From positions 1 to 52,565 of the forward strand of contig CAJUKX010000001.1 of NCBI GenBank assembly GCA_910586975.1: a stretch of 52,565 nucleotides of DNA. Direction: 5' to 3'. The stretch is from an uncultured Muribaculaceae bacterium (GTDB lineage: Bacteria; Bacteroidota; Bacteroidia; Bacteroidales; Muribaculaceae). Shown piece after piece: positions 26,586 through 36,107 of this stretch. The stretch's first letter is position 1, and every line of letters begins with the position of its first letter. Under the pieces are notes generated by a model. That model was not told the origin of the DNA. It saw only the letters and a program-made list of their open reading frames with translations, and ran no database searches. The position numbers and the translations under genes are program-made.

Positions 26586-27376
26586 ACGCTTACTTCGGCT
26601 TTGATGTGTGGATGCGGGTCATAGCCTTCGAGCACGAAGTCCTCGTACTTGAAGTCGAATATATCCTTTACCTCAGGGTTGAGTATCATACGGGGCAACT
26701 TGCGGGGCTCGCGGGTAATCTGCAGGCGTGCCTGTTCGAGGTGATTCTGATACAGATGCGCATCGCCCAAGGTATGCACGAAGTAGCCGGGTTTCAGACC
26801 CGTCACCTGAGCCATCATCATGGTGAGCAATGCGTACGACGCTATATTGAACGGTACACCCAAAAAGCAGTCGGCACTGCGCTGATACAGCTGGCAGCTG
26901 AGGCGGCCGTCGGCCACGTAGAACTGAAACAGGCAGTGGCACGGGGCGAGAGCCATCTTGGGCAGGTCGGCCACATTCCACGCGCTCACTATGATGCGGC
27001 GCGAGTCGGGATTATGCTTTATGTCGTATATGGCATTTGAAATCTGATCTATGAAGCCGCCGTCGTAGTCGGGCCATGAGCGCCATTGCGCTCCGTAGAC
27101 CGGGCCGAGCTTGCCGTCGGCGTCGGCCCATTCGTTCCATATCCTCACTCCGTTTTCCTGCAGGTACTTCACATTGGTGTCGCCCATCAGAAACCACAGC
27201 AACTCGTAGATTATCGACTTGAGATGCAGTTTCTTGGTGGTAATCAAGGGGAAACCCTCGGCAAGGTCAAATTTCATCTGGTAGCCGAATGTTGAGCGTG
27301 TTCCGGTGCCGGTACGGTCGGCCTTGTCTATACCGTCGTCGAGTATGTGCTTCAACAGGTCTATATATTGCTTCAT
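26582..27376 (-). CDS. thyA: Thymidylate synthase
   Basis: A 264-residue ThyA, the same length as the E. coli enzyme, making dTMP from dUMP with methylene-tetrahydrofolate. Catalytic Cys146 lies in LAPCHCLFQFYV; RTGTGTRSTFG is the N-terminal phosphate/folate region. I start at Met 27376 (MKQYIDLLKHIL), because the 24 extra residues of the longer frame overlap xseB. The start shares ATGA with the xseB stop. Confidence 0.98.
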   Translation of the reverse strand: MKQYIDLLKHILDDGIDKADRTGTGTRSTFGYQMKFDLAEGFPLITTKKLHLKSIIYELLWFLMGDTNVKYLQENGVRIWNEWADADGKLGPVYGAQWRSWPDYDGGFIDQISNAIYDIKHNPDSRRIIVSAWNVADLPKMALAPCHCLFQFYVADGRLSCQLYQRSADCFLGVPFNIASYALLTMMMAQVTGLKPGYFVHTLGDAHLYQNHLEQARLQITREPRKLPRMILNPEVKDIFDFKYEDFVLEGYDPHPHIKAEVSV

Positions 27377-27573
27377 TGTTCTGTAGATTGTAGGGTTGAG
27401 AGTATGGCGCGTAATTCTTCCTCGGTGGTGGTGAGTCGCTGCCGGCATATCTTCAGCAGCTCAACAGCCCTGCGTGTGCGCTGAGCCAGAGTGTCGACAT
27501 CGCATGTGTCTGAGCGTAATTCTCCAAGAATCTTTTCGAGTTCGGCGAGAGATTCGTTATAAGATGCTTCCAT
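27373..27573 (-). CDS. xseB: Exodeoxyribonuclease VII small subunit
   Basis: A 66-residue helical protein of XseB type (YNESLAELEKILGELRS... LAQRTRRAVELLKICRQRL). Several copies pair with XseA to form the ssDNA exonuclease. It follows xseA by 21 bp and overlaps thyA by four bases. Confidence 0.92.
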   Translation of the reverse strand: MEASYNESLAELEKILGELRSDTCDVDTLAQRTRRAVELLKICRQRLTTTEEELRAILSTLQSTEQ

Positions 27574-27594
27574 TATTGTGATTGTTGTCCTGTT

Positions 27595-28839
27595 TTATTC
27601 GGGGATAATTGAGATAATCTCGCCTTGAGCGAGGGTGGTGGTGATGATGCTCCCGGGGGCTGCTTGCCCGGGCGATGTCATGGCATGGCCGTCAACACGG
27701 GTTATGGAGAATCCGCGTCGCAGGGTGGCCTCGGGCGACAAGTCCTCTATCATCTGGCGCAGTGCATCCAGGCGCTCGGCTCGGTGCTTTAGCCGCAGAC
27801 CTATGTCGTAAATCATCTGCTGCTCGGCCTTGGGCCCCACCAGCATGGCATTGCGGGTTATGACGCCCTGTGCCAGCAGCGGCAGCTGACCCGTTACGGT
27901 CGACAGCCGGCGATGCTCTCTGTTAAGACGTGCCGATACGGCCTCGAGTATATTATTGCCTATAGAGCCAAGTCGTTCAAGAGCCTTGGCACCGTGAGCT
28001 ATGAGCCACTCGGCCGCCGCTGTGGGGGTCTTCACGCGCATATTGGCCACGTAGTCGAGCAAGGTCACATCGCGCTCGTGTCCTATGCCTATAATTACCG
28101 GCAGCGGAAACATGGCTATGTTTGCGGCCAGCTCGTAGTTGTCAAACGAAGCGAGGTCGCCGGTGGCACCGCCGCCCCTTATTATCACCACGCAGTCAAA
28201 GCTCTCGCCGCTGTCTATCACCTGCTGCAGTGCGCTGATGATGCTCGGTGCGGTATTCTCGCCCTGAAGCACTGCCGGAAACAGGCGCGTGGTGAAGCGC
28301 AGGCAATAGCGGTTGGTGTAGAGCTGATTGATAAAGTCGCCGTATCCGGCAGCTCCGGCAGCCGAAATCACCGCTATGTTTGAGGCTACCTCGGGCCATG
28401 CTATGCTGCGGTTCATGTCTATGATACCCTCGGCAGTAAGGCGGGCTATCATCTCGCGGCGCCGGCGCAGCAGATCGCCCAGGGTGTACTCGGGATTCAC
28501 GTCCGTGATATTGAGCGACAGACCGTATACGGGATGAAAGCTTACCGAGGCTTTCACCATCACCTTTATACCCGAGGCAAGGGGCGAGCCTGTGGCCCGG
28601 CGGAATACATTGTTGATATACGCATATCGGACACCCCATATAGTGGCGCGGGCTCGGGCCACCGGGCTGCCCGTATCGGGATTCTTGTCGATAAGTTCGA
28701 GGTAGCAGTGCGGACCCGAGCAGCGCAGGTCGCTGGTCTCGGCCACAACCCATACATTATTAATATCGGTAGCAGAGGCGAGTACAGATGATACGCGCCT
28801 GTTGAGTTCAAGTAAGCTTATTGCCTGCGGTTCCATCAT
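27595..28839 (-). CDS. xseA: Exodeoxyribonuclease VII large subunit
   Basis: A 414-residue XseA: N-terminal OB fold (VWVVAETSDLRCSGPHCYLELID), central catalytic domain with RGGGATGDLASFDNYELA and GIGHERDVTLLDYVA, then coiled-coil and C-terminal tail with RRGFSITR. Two Met codons in tandem (28839, 28836) overlap the TGA of the upstream gene, so the start is either of these. Confidence 0.97.
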   Translation of the reverse strand: MMEPQAISLLELNRRVSSVLASATDINNVWVVAETSDLRCSGPHCYLELIDKNPDTGSPVARARATIWGVRYAYINNVFRRATGSPLASGIKVMVKASVSFHPVYGLSLNITDVNPEYTLGDLLRRRREMIARLTAEGIIDMNRSIAWPEVASNIAVISAAGAAGYGDFINQLYTNRYCLRFTTRLFPAVLQGENTAPSIISALQQVIDSGESFDCVVIIRGGGATGDLASFDNYELAANIAMFPLPVIIGIGHERDVTLLDYVANMRVKTPTAAAEWLIAHGAKALERLGSIGNNILEAVSARLNREHRRLSTVTGQLPLLAQGVITRNAMLVGPKAEQQMIYDIGLRLKHRAERLDALRQMIEDLSPEATLRRGFSITRVDGHAMTSPGQAAPGSIITTTLAQGEIISIIPE

Positions 28840-29471
28840 TTCAACACAAAGCGGCCTGCCGACACATCATATTTTTTTTGAGGAACAATCAGGTCCTTTA
28901 CCTTCTTATAATCCTCCTCGTCGAGATATTCCCCGGCCATGTTTTCAAGCGTAAGCCGGCGTCCGTCAGGCTCGAATGATGCCTTTACCGATATGAAGGG
29001 CAGATACATCTCTACTGACGTAAGGTCGCGCTTGCCCTCGGCGGTGAGCCAATCCTTGTAGGCAGGCATGGCAAAAGGGGTGCGCTTAAGCCTGTTCCAT
29101 GAGCTGTCGAAAAACTCTATGCTGCTGTCGGCCACAGGGCTGTGTATGGTGGTCACCAAGGCCAGTATGGTGTCGTTCTTGGCCGGAAGCACCACCAGCT
29201 GCATATCTATGTCGCTGTCTACCACAAAAGCTATGTCGGTATCCGATACACGGGTGAGGCGTGCCTGACCGTTGAGTGCGTTTTTCGAATCGTGGTCGCT
29301 GCCAAAGTCAAAGTAATCAATCATATCGAGGCGAGTGGGCGCCGTCAACAATGCTATCTGCCCCTCGGGTGCCGCCTTGAAGAAATCTGTAGCAGTACGC
29401 GCATGCCCCTGTACCGCAAAGGTCAGTGCGACACACACAAGGGCTATATATCTGAATATATCGTTTTTCAT
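28836..29471 (-). CDS. DUF3256-like secreted protein
   Basis: A 211-residue exported protein of the Bacteroidales-restricted DUF3256 type (recognised from the start TDFFKAAPEGQIALLTAPTRLDMIDYFDFG). Start set at MKNDIFRYIAL, which gives a clean signal peptide ending HARA-like at about residue 25; the longer frame adds eight residues. First gene of the xse-thyA-folA operon, with a promoter 59 bp upstream. Function unknown. Confidence 0.82.
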   Translation of the reverse strand: MKNDIFRYIALVCVALTFAVQGHARTATDFFKAAPEGQIALLTAPTRLDMIDYFDFGSDHDSKNALNGQARLTRVSDTDIAFVVDSDIDMQLVVLPAKNDTILALVTTIHSPVADSSIEFFDSSWNRLKRTPFAMPAYKDWLTAEGKRDLTSVEMYLPFISVKASFEPDGRRLTLENMAGEYLDEEDYKKVKDLIVPQKKYDVSAGRFVLK

Positions 29472-29529
29472 AAAGTTATAATTGCTCCCGGCCATGATTT
29501 GTTCACCGCCGCCGGGTGGTTAAGCGTGG

Positions 29530-29561
29530 CAAAGTTACGAAAAAAATATCATGAGCTTCAA
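29530..29561 (-). promoter_or_regulatory. Promoter of the DUF3256-xseAB-thyA-folA operon
   Basis: On the minus strand TTG (29559-29561), a 21-bp spacer and TAACTTTG (29530-29537), 59 bp before the first start codon. Confidence 0.7.
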
Positions 29562-29633
29562 CGCCTTTCACCCCAATTTGAAAAATATTTAAAAATAATT
29601 GATGAAAAATTTCTTTTATAAAAATATATAACC

Positions 29634-29641
29634 TAAATTTG
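29634..29641 (+). promoter_or_regulatory. Promoter -7 element for the carboxyltransferase gene
   Basis: TAAATTTG on the plus strand, 55 bp before ATG 29697; no good TTG 19-21 bp further up. Confidence 0.5.
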
Positions 29642-29696
29642 CATATTCTCAAATGCCTTAACGGAATTAAAAAAACTACCCCTAAATACTTTATAT

Positions 29697-31568
29697 ATGG
29701 CAACCAGAAAATTGAAAATCCGCGACCTTACTCTTCGCGACGGCCAACAGTCATTGTTCGCCACCCGTCTGCCACAAGCTGAAATCGACAAACTTCTCCC
29801 CTACTACGAGAATGCCGGCTTCTACATCATGGAAGTCTGGGGCGGAGCAGTGCCCGACTCTGTAATGCGCTACCTCGACGAATCTCCCTGGGATCGTCTG
29901 CGCTCGGTGTCAAAGGCCATGAAAGGCAAGTCGTTGCTCTCAGCACTCTCGCGCGGACGTAACCTCTTTGGCTATGTTCCCTATCCCGACTACGTGCTGC
30001 GCGGATTCTACGAAGAAGCCATCAAAAACGGACTCAATGTGATGCGTATCTTTGACGCCCTCAACGATATCGACAACGTGAAAGAGTCTATCAAGATGAT
30101 CAATGAGCTGGGCGGCATTGCCGACGGCGCCGTGTGCTACACTGTAGACCCCAAGGCTCCCGAAGCTCCCAAGCCCGGATTCTTCGCCCGTCTCTTCGGC
30201 AAAAAGCAGGAAGAACCCGAACTCATCTTCACCGACGAATACTTCGTTGAAAAGGCTAAGGAAATGGAGCGTCTCGGCGCCAAGATCATCACCCTGAAGG
30301 ATATGGCCGGCCTGGTGACTCCCTCGCGTGCCGCTTCAATCATCTCAAAGCTCAAAGCCAACGTCAAAGTTCCCGTTGACTTCCATACCCACTGCACCCC
30401 CGGCTACGGCCTTGCATCTTCTATAATGGCTATCCTCAACGGCGTGGATATCCTCGATACCAACATCTGGTGGTTTGGCGGCGGCTCGGCTGCTCCGGCT
30501 ATCGAACTCGTATACGTATTCGCTCAGAAGATGGGTGTGGAAATCGAAGCCAACATGGAAGCTGTAGGCGAAATACGCGACCGTCTGCTCGACGCCCGCA
30601 AGGTGCTCGCCGCATTCGACCTCAACAAGGACCACATGCAGCGTCCCTTCAACCCCCTCACCGACAAGCTGCCCGCCGATGTCGATGCTCAGGTAGACCG
30701 CGCCATAGCTGCCGCAAAGGCCGGCGACGAAGAGACTCTGCTCGACGCCTGCCACAAGGTTGAGGAATACTTCGGCTTCCCCAAGCCCAACGAAATCGTA
30801 AAGAACGCCGAGGTGCCCGGCGGTATGTACTCAAACATGGTGGCAAACCTGCGCGCCCTCCACGCCGAGGACTGTCTCAACGAAGCCATGTCGCTCATCC
30901 CCATGGTTCGCCGCGACGCCGGTCTGGTACCTCTGGTTACCCCCACTTCGCAGATCGTAGGCGCACAGGCCGTTAACGTGGTTATGGACCGCCGCAAGGG
31001 TCAGCCCGACTACACCAACTGCTCCAACCAGTTTATCTCGCTCGTAAAGGGTGAATACGGCCACACTCCCGTAGCCATCGACCCCGAATTCCGCCGCAAG
31101 ATCACCAAGGATCCCGTAGAACGTCCCTACGACGTAAGCACTTACAAGGCTCCCGCCAATCCCGTTGTGGAAGAACTTGGCGTTAAGCTGGCATCAAACG
31201 GCGAAGAAGAACTGCTGCTGGCCCTGCTCCCCACCGTGGCCAATACATTCCTCAAACGTCGCCGTCAGGAAGAAATCGCCGCCAAGGCTGCTACCGAAGC
31301 TCCCGCAGCTGCCAAGGCTGAGGTGAAAGAGGAAGCCGCTACCGAAGCCATCACCGGTCCTACTCTCAAAGCTCCCATGGGCGGCCGTGTGGTAGAAATC
31401 GACGTCAAGCCCGGCCAGGCCGTGAAGCGCGGTCAGAAACTGCTGGTTTACGAGGCAATGAAGATGGAAAATGACATCGAATCTGATATGGAAGGTGTTA
31501 TCAAGCGCATTTTCGTAGCTCCCGACCAGGTGGTATCTACCGACGAAGTTCTTATCGAATTCGAATAA
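29697..31568 (+). CDS. Biotin-dependent carboxyltransferase (oxaloacetate decarboxylase alpha / pyruvate carboxylase subunit B type)
   Basis: A 623-residue protein: carboxyltransferase TIM barrel (about 5-290, LRDGQQSLFATRL, VMRIFDALND, metal ligands in DFHTHCTPGYG), the conserved PYC/OADA region (about 300-480), an Ala/Glu-rich flexible linker and a C-terminal biotinyl domain with acceptor Lys589 in EAMKMEN. A Pro/Lys-rich insert lies at about 151-175. No Na+-pump beta/gamma subunit or biotin carboxylase is adjacent, so the reaction (oxaloacetate decarboxylation or acyl-CoA/pyruvate carboxyl transfer) depends on partners elsewhere. Confidence 0.92.
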   Translation: MATRKLKIRDLTLRDGQQSLFATRLPQAEIDKLLPYYENAGFYIMEVWGGAVPDSVMRYLDESPWDRLRSVSKAMKGKSLLSALSRGRNLFGYVPYPDYVLRGFYEEAIKNGLNVMRIFDALNDIDNVKESIKMINELGGIADGAVCYTVDPKAPEAPKPGFFARLFGKKQEEPELIFTDEYFVEKAKEMERLGAKIITLKDMAGLVTPSRAASIISKLKANVKVPVDFHTHCTPGYGLASSIMAILNGVDILDTNIWWFGGGSAAPAIELVYVFAQKMGVEIEANMEAVGEIRDRLLDARKVLAAFDLNKDHMQRPFNPLTDKLPADVDAQVDRAIAAAKAGDEETLLDACHKVEEYFGFPKPNEIVKNAEVPGGMYSNMVANLRALHAEDCLNEAMSLIPMVRRDAGLVPLVTPTSQIVGAQAVNVVMDRRKGQPDYTNCSNQFISLVKGEYGHTPVAIDPEFRRKITKDPVERPYDVSTYKAPANPVVEELGVKLASNGEEELLLALLPTVANTFLKRRRQEEIAAKAATEAPAAAKAEVKEEAATEAITGPTLKAPMGGRVVEIDVKPGQAVKRGQKLLVYEAMKMENDIESDMEGVIKRIFVAPDQVVSTDEVLIEFE

Positions 31569-31590
31569 TCCGAAGAGCTGATTTATCAAT

Positions 31591-31641
31591 AAAAACACAT
31601 CGACCGCAGCCCGCACACCCGGGCCGGCGGTCGATGTTTTA
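31591..31641 (+). terminator. Terminator of the carboxyltransferase gene
   Basis: ACATCGACCGC pairs with GCGGTCGATGT around an inner GCCCG/CGGGC stem, followed by TTTT. It overlaps the nominal upstream start of the CstA-like frame, which is one reason to place that start later. Confidence 0.85.
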
Positions 31642-31654
31642 CCTTGATATAACC

Positions 31655-33061
31655 ATGATAACATTCCTGCTTTGCCTTGCCGCCCTCATCACGGCCTACT
31701 TCACCTATGGCAAGTATCTCGAACGCCTTGCCGATACTGACCCCTCCAGCCCCACGCCATGCAAGCGTCTGGCCGACGGTGTAGACTACCTCGAACTGCC
31801 CCGGTGGAGGGTTTTCCTCATACAACTGCTCAACATTGCCGGCACGGGGCCTATATTCGGTGCCATACTCGGCGCATGCTTCGGCCCGGTGGCATTTCTG
31901 TGGATATGCCTCGGCGGCATATTCTTCGGAGCCATGCACGATTTCCTTTCAGGCATGATGATTGTGCGCGACGACGGACGCTCGCTCCCCGAGATGCTCG
32001 GCCTGTATCTGGGCCCGGGAATGAAGGCGGCCGTGAGGTGGTTCTCGGTGGCACTGCTCATACTGGTGGGCGCAGTGTTTGTGCTAAGCCCCGCACAGCT
32101 GCTCACAAGTCTGGTAAGCGGCATCGACCTCTCGGTATGGGTGTGGATCATACTCGCCTACTACATAGTGGCCACCATCCTGCCCATCGACAAGGTAATA
32201 GGCAAATGCTATCCGGTATTCGGAGCCGCACTCATCATCATGGCTCTGGGACTGTTGGCCGTGGTGCTCTTTGAAGGCTATCCGGTGCCCGAACTCAACT
32301 TCCACAACTATCAGCCCCACCCTGATGCCGTGCCCATCATCCCCACCCTGTTCATCACCATAGCCTGCGGAGCCATATCAGGATTCCACGCCACACAGTC
32401 GCCGCTGATGGCGCGCTGCGTAGGCAACGAGAAGCAATGCCGCTCGGTATTCTACGGCTCCATGATTTCAGAAAGCATCATAGCCCTGATATGGGCAGCC
32501 ATAGCCATGGCATTCTTTGGCGGCGTGGATCAGCTCAACGCCTCGCTGGCGCAGCACAGCAACAACCCCGCATGGGTGGTCGACATCATCTCGCGCACCA
32601 CTCTGGGCAAGGTGGGCGCCATTCTGGCCATACTGGGCGTTGTGGCAGCCCCAATCACATCGGGCGACACTGCATTCCGCTCGGCCCGTCTGGTGATAGC
32701 CGATATGTTCAACATCGACCAGAAGCCGCTCTACAAGCGTTTTGCCATCTGCATACCCATCTTCATAATAGGCTACACCATCACACTGGTCAACTTCGAC
32801 ATCGTATGGCGCTACTTCGCATGGAGCAACCAGGCCCTGGCCGCCGTCACCCTGTGGGCTATAGTTATTTGGCTCAAAAGCCGTGGCAAGAACCTCTACG
32901 TTGCCCTCATTCCCGCCATCTGCATGACCTACATAATCATATCCTACGTATTTATCTCAGGCCAGTTCATCGGCCTTGGCACAGGCTGGGTGTCATACAC
33001 CGCCGCAGCGGCAATCACCGCCTGCATCTCAGCCCTCGCCCTCAGAAAGAAAGTAGAATAA
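31655..33061 (+). CDS. CstA-family carbon starvation / peptide or pyruvate transporter
   Basis: A 468-residue polytopic membrane protein with CstA landmarks: LLNIAGTGPIFGAILGACFGP, GAMHDFLSGM, SGFHATQSPLMARC and AAPITSGDTAFRSARL. It is about two-thirds the length of E. coli CstA (around 700), the short form common in Bacteroidetes. Start at MITFLLCL because the earlier Met lies inside the upstream terminator hairpin. CstA relatives take up peptides or pyruvate; the substrate here is not known. Confidence 0.9.
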   Translation: MITFLLCLAALITAYFTYGKYLERLADTDPSSPTPCKRLADGVDYLELPRWRVFLIQLLNIAGTGPIFGAILGACFGPVAFLWICLGGIFFGAMHDFLSGMMIVRDDGRSLPEMLGLYLGPGMKAAVRWFSVALLILVGAVFVLSPAQLLTSLVSGIDLSVWVWIILAYYIVATILPIDKVIGKCYPVFGAALIIMALGLLAVVLFEGYPVPELNFHNYQPHPDAVPIIPTLFITIACGAISGFHATQSPLMARCVGNEKQCRSVFYGSMISESIIALIWAAIAMAFFGGVDQLNASLAQHSNNPAWVVDIISRTTLGKVGAILAILGVVAAPITSGDTAFRSARLVIADMFNIDQKPLYKRFAICIPIFIIGYTITLVNFDIVWRYFAWSNQALAAVTLWAIVIWLKSRGKNLYVALIPAICMTYIIISYVFISGQFIGLGTGWVSYTAAAAITACISALALRKKVE

Positions 33062-33071
33062 TAAGACATCT

Positions 33072-33122
33072 ATAAAAACAACCGTGGCGCGAACCTGAGG
33101 AGGTTCGCGCCACGGTTGTTTT
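33072..33122. terminator. Bidirectional terminator, copy 1
   Basis: A perfect stem of about 23 bp around GAGG (AAAAACAACCGTGGCGCGAA paired with its complement), with A and T runs on both sides. It serves the CstA-like gene and possibly the minus-strand lipoprotein gene. A near-identical hairpin lies at 36253-36308. Confidence 0.9.
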
Positions 33123-33134
33123 TATGGAAAGACT

Positions 33135-34046
33135 TTATAAGTCTTTAGGCCTTACAGAATCCCAAGTATCGCATCTGTAATTGCCGAAGCCATAGCCTTT
33201 TCTCATATTATGCATACGATCTCCGTATTCACACCATTTTCTTGTATAGAATACTTCTTCAGGGATTAAGCCGCTGAAGCAGTTACCGTTAAGTTCCGGT
33301 AGCTGATCATCCAACTCGTATGGATTATTGGTGAAAAAGCTCCAGTCTATGCTTGAGTAATAATTGTTTCCTAAATTAATATAAACGTTCTTATTACGCA
33401 ATTCACGTGTTTCATCCAAGGGAACTTCACCGCTAAGAAGATTGCCGTTAAGGTCTATGTATTCCAAAGATTCAAATTTTGAAAATAAATCAAAATCAAC
33501 CTCTGAAATATTAGAATTTCGTATTGCTAATTTTTCTAAAATTTTGGCATATTTTGATATTTGATGAGGAAATTCATCATTCTCAAAAGAACAATAATCC
33601 ACCTTAAAATAGCGGAGTTGGTCACCTTTGAAAATGTTTGACGGAATACGTACCTTCGTGTTTTCAGAACCAACTATCAAGACACTTGTTAGATTTTCCA
33701 AATCTCCAACCTCTTCAGGCAGAACTATTTCTTTGGTGTCCTCGCTGATAGGAAAGTAGGATAATTCAATTATTAGCGAAGAAATTCTGAATTCCCCTTT
33801 ATCTTGGTCGTAGTAACTACCGGCGATACGCCATAGTTCGGGTAAACGTAGTGCTTTTTTGTCGAAACCCGGCCAATTATCACAACCCATGGCCTTATAT
33901 ACATTGACTATGATAAGGCTGTCCTCCTTATTTGTGGGAATTTTTCTCGGCGCAGGTGTATCACCAAAGTCATAGCTATCACTGCATGATGCAAACGACA
34001 TACCGATGATGGCAATGATAATGCCGATTATAACTTTCAGTTTCAT
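33135..34046 (-). CDS. Leucine-rich-repeat lipoprotein
   Basis: A 303-residue lipoprotein, SPII signal ending FASC (Cys21). The body shows irregular leucine-rich repeats (LENLTSVLIVGSENT, LEKLAIRNSNISEVD, LEYIDLNGNLLSGEVP, LPELNGNCFSGLIPEE), the last of plant/BspA-like NGNxxSGxxP type. AT-rich compared with its neighbours and without flanking partners apart from the upstream lipoprotein gene, suggesting transfer. Probably a surface binding protein; ligand unknown. Confidence 0.82.
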   Translation of the reverse strand: MKLKVIIGIIIAIIGMSFASCSDSYDFGDTPAPRKIPTNKEDSLIIVNVYKAMGCDNWPGFDKKALRLPELWRIAGSYYDQDKGEFRISSLIIELSYFPISEDTKEIVLPEEVGDLENLTSVLIVGSENTKVRIPSNIFKGDQLRYFKVDYCSFENDEFPHQISKYAKILEKLAIRNSNISEVDFDLFSKFESLEYIDLNGNLLSGEVPLDETRELRNKNVYINLGNNYYSSIDWSFFTNNPYELDDQLPELNGNCFSGLIPEEVFYTRKWCEYGDRMHNMRKGYGFGNYRCDTWDSVRPKDL

Positions 34047-34066
34047 AAGATTTTTAGTTTTTATAA

Positions 34067-34092
34067 CATGGGGTAAAATATTTTACCCCATG
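34067..34092. repeat. Perfect 26-bp palindrome between the two lipoprotein genes
   Basis: CATGGGGTAAAAT and its exact reverse complement abut with no loop. It lies between the stop of the 634-residue lipoprotein gene (34117) and the start of the LRR gene (34046). The poly-T tail expected of a terminator is weak, so it may be an attenuator or a dimer-protein operator. Confidence 0.75.
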
Positions 34093-34116
34093 CGTTGTCG
34101 TTTTGATAATTAGTAT

Positions 34117-36021
34117 TTAAGGCACAAGAGATGGATTATTTCCATAATATAATTCCAAATCTTGTCTTTGTGGACATTTATAGTTGATTACAAAGTCATG
34201 AGGCGGATTATGATAATATTCGGGCGGAAATTCATTGGTATATCCATACTTTACGGGATAAGATCTTGTTTCCAAGGTCTTGATTGTTTTTCCGTTATAG
34301 TTATAGTGTATTTCCGCTGTAATCATAGCTGTCATTCGGCCTCTCAGTATAGTACCCCAATCATAGTACATATTATATACTTTATCATTTATTTGTTCTG
34401 AAGTAAAGGGCGTTCTGATTGTTCTCTTGACATACCCTTTTGGAACAGAATATATATGATTAATTGAGTCATAATATAAAGTTGGCGTTCCTAAACCACT
34501 ATATATATCATTGCTAAAGGCTCCGTCATGTGTGTAGTTAGTATCGTGGCTTATCTCATACCAAGAACCATAGTATTGATTATCGGCTTTGATACATCCT
34601 ACAAGTTCCATCGTAAGATGACTGTAGGTTACATACTGCTTAAGGTCTTTATTTATGATTAACTCAGGGGTATTGCAGTGATATGGTGGCAGAATGATGT
34701 TACCTGTAACCTCAACCCTATCCCATTCATTATGTGTATTGGTATAACTTAGTGGATATACAGGTGATATACGTTCATAATAGATTGTTGGTATTGATTT
34801 GATAGTCCATGTTCCGAGATTCTCAAGACCTATACCATCACTGCTCAATACAAGCCCACTACCACTCGGCACGGTGCCATTTACAACATCCTTGAGGTTG
34901 AATCTGACATTATAAACCGGAGAGGACGTTGTCATTTCGCCCGTTCCCTTGATCAGCAAATGACCTTGTGACTCTAGACGGACATCTGAAGTCGTATAAT
35001 AGGTGGATACTGTAGAACGATTGAACAGCTTGTTTAGGCCATTCTTAAAGACCGTAAAATATTTATTTTGGGCAATACCCGAAAGCAGGTTCATTAAATC
35101 ATTTGAAATTTGCAAAGGAACATCTTTGTTTTCTTGTCCTTTTGGTTTGTTGGCATTTTCTGCTACAAAATTCATAAAGCCTAAGGCTTCTTTTCCATAT
35201 CGAGAGATTTCACCTTGCCTTGCAGTTCCGTTGGCAACATTTTTATCAGAAGATGTAATAGAAGTTATTGTGCCTGTAATTTTATTTTCAGTTTGTCCTG
35301 AAAAATTAAATTGAGTCACAAATTTGTTTAAGGCACTGATTGTAATAGAACAATCATAATCCTCGTTAAAGTAGCTTGGAACTTGATATGTGAATCCGTT
35401 CCATGCTTTAATCAAGCCGTGATTATTCACATAATTACCTTCATCAGCAGTATTAACTTCATTGGTGAAAGAAAGAGAGCTGTTTGATGGGGCTGCATCA
35501 TTAGGCTTGGTGAAGTGGCTTGGCGCATCCATAAGTCTGAGAGGCTTGGTGGAACTCATATTCCAATACGTTAATGACGAACCAAAGTCACCAAGTTCAT
35601 TATAGTAGAACACTTTGATTACACCTGTAAATTTATTGTATAAACAGATATAATTTTTGTAGTTGTCGAATCCTTTTTTCTTTAAGGTGTGAAAAAGCAT
35701 AACCCAACCATCAGCTTTTTTGACATCTTTGCAAAAACCTTCTGATAGAGCTGTACTACTGCCACCAGCCCAAGGGGCTGAAACAGCATTACCTTTTATG
35801 GCACCACTGGTAGAGTTAAGCTCTATCATTGATACATTTTCCCAATCATCAAAAAGATCGGGGTTTGTTTCAGAGTCGTTGTCATAGCTGACCTCGGCGC
35901 GAGAGCGCAGAGATGTTGTTTCAGAGCTTTCTATGAGAAGCTCTTCTTCAGTGCATGCTACCGCTAAAAAGAGCAGTAGCACCATACTGACAAGAAGTGG
36001 AATTTTAGTTTTCATAGTCAT
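34117..36021 (-). CDS. Large lipoprotein of unknown function
   Basis: A 634-residue lipoprotein with SPII signal ending AVAC (Cys23, counting from the first Met; a second Met two codons later is equally good) followed by acidic residues. Beta-rich and rich in Asn, Tyr and Ser; I recognise no domain. Transcribed from the promoter at 36108-36137 through a leader with four short tandem repeats. AT-rich, framed by duplicated terminators, most likely acquired together with the LRR lipoprotein. Confidence 0.8.
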   Translation of the reverse strand: MTMKTKIPLLVSMVLLLFLAVACTEEELLIESSETTSLRSRAEVSYDNDSETNPDLFDDWENVSMIELNSTSGAIKGNAVSAPWAGGSSTALSEGFCKDVKKADGWVMLFHTLKKKGFDNYKNYICLYNKFTGVIKVFYYNELGDFGSSLTYWNMSSTKPLRLMDAPSHFTKPNDAAPSNSSLSFTNEVNTADEGNYVNNHGLIKAWNGFTYQVPSYFNEDYDCSITISALNKFVTQFNFSGQTENKITGTITSITSSDKNVANGTARQGEISRYGKEALGFMNFVAENANKPKGQENKDVPLQISNDLMNLLSGIAQNKYFTVFKNGLNKLFNRSTVSTYYTTSDVRLESQGHLLIKGTGEMTTSSPVYNVRFNLKDVVNGTVPSGSGLVLSSDGIGLENLGTWTIKSIPTIYYERISPVYPLSYTNTHNEWDRVEVTGNIILPPYHCNTPELIINKDLKQYVTYSHLTMELVGCIKADNQYYGSWYEISHDTNYTHDGAFSNDIYSGLGTPTLYYDSINHIYSVPKGYVKRTIRTPFTSEQINDKVYNMYYDWGTILRGRMTAMITAEIHYNYNGKTIKTLETRSYPVKYGYTNEFPPEYYHNPPHDFVINYKCPQRQDLELYYGNNPSLVP

Positions 36022-36038
36022 AATGATTTTTGGTTTTT

Positions 36039-36088
36039 AAGTTGATTAAAAAGTTGATTTAAAAAGTTAATTGAAAAGTTGATTTAAA
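36039..36088. repeat. Short tandem repeat in the lipoprotein leader
   Basis: Four imperfect units of 12-13 bp with consensus AAGTTGATTTAAA (third unit AAGTTAATTGAA), between the promoter and the start codon of the 634-residue lipoprotein gene. Confidence 0.8.
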
Positions 36089-36107
36089 AGAGCTCTTTTG
36101 GTTGCAG

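Noticed and set aside
31634..31654. Upstream start for the CstA-like protein
   Set aside because: Lies within the terminator hairpin of the preceding gene; Met at 31655 starts the first membrane segment directly.
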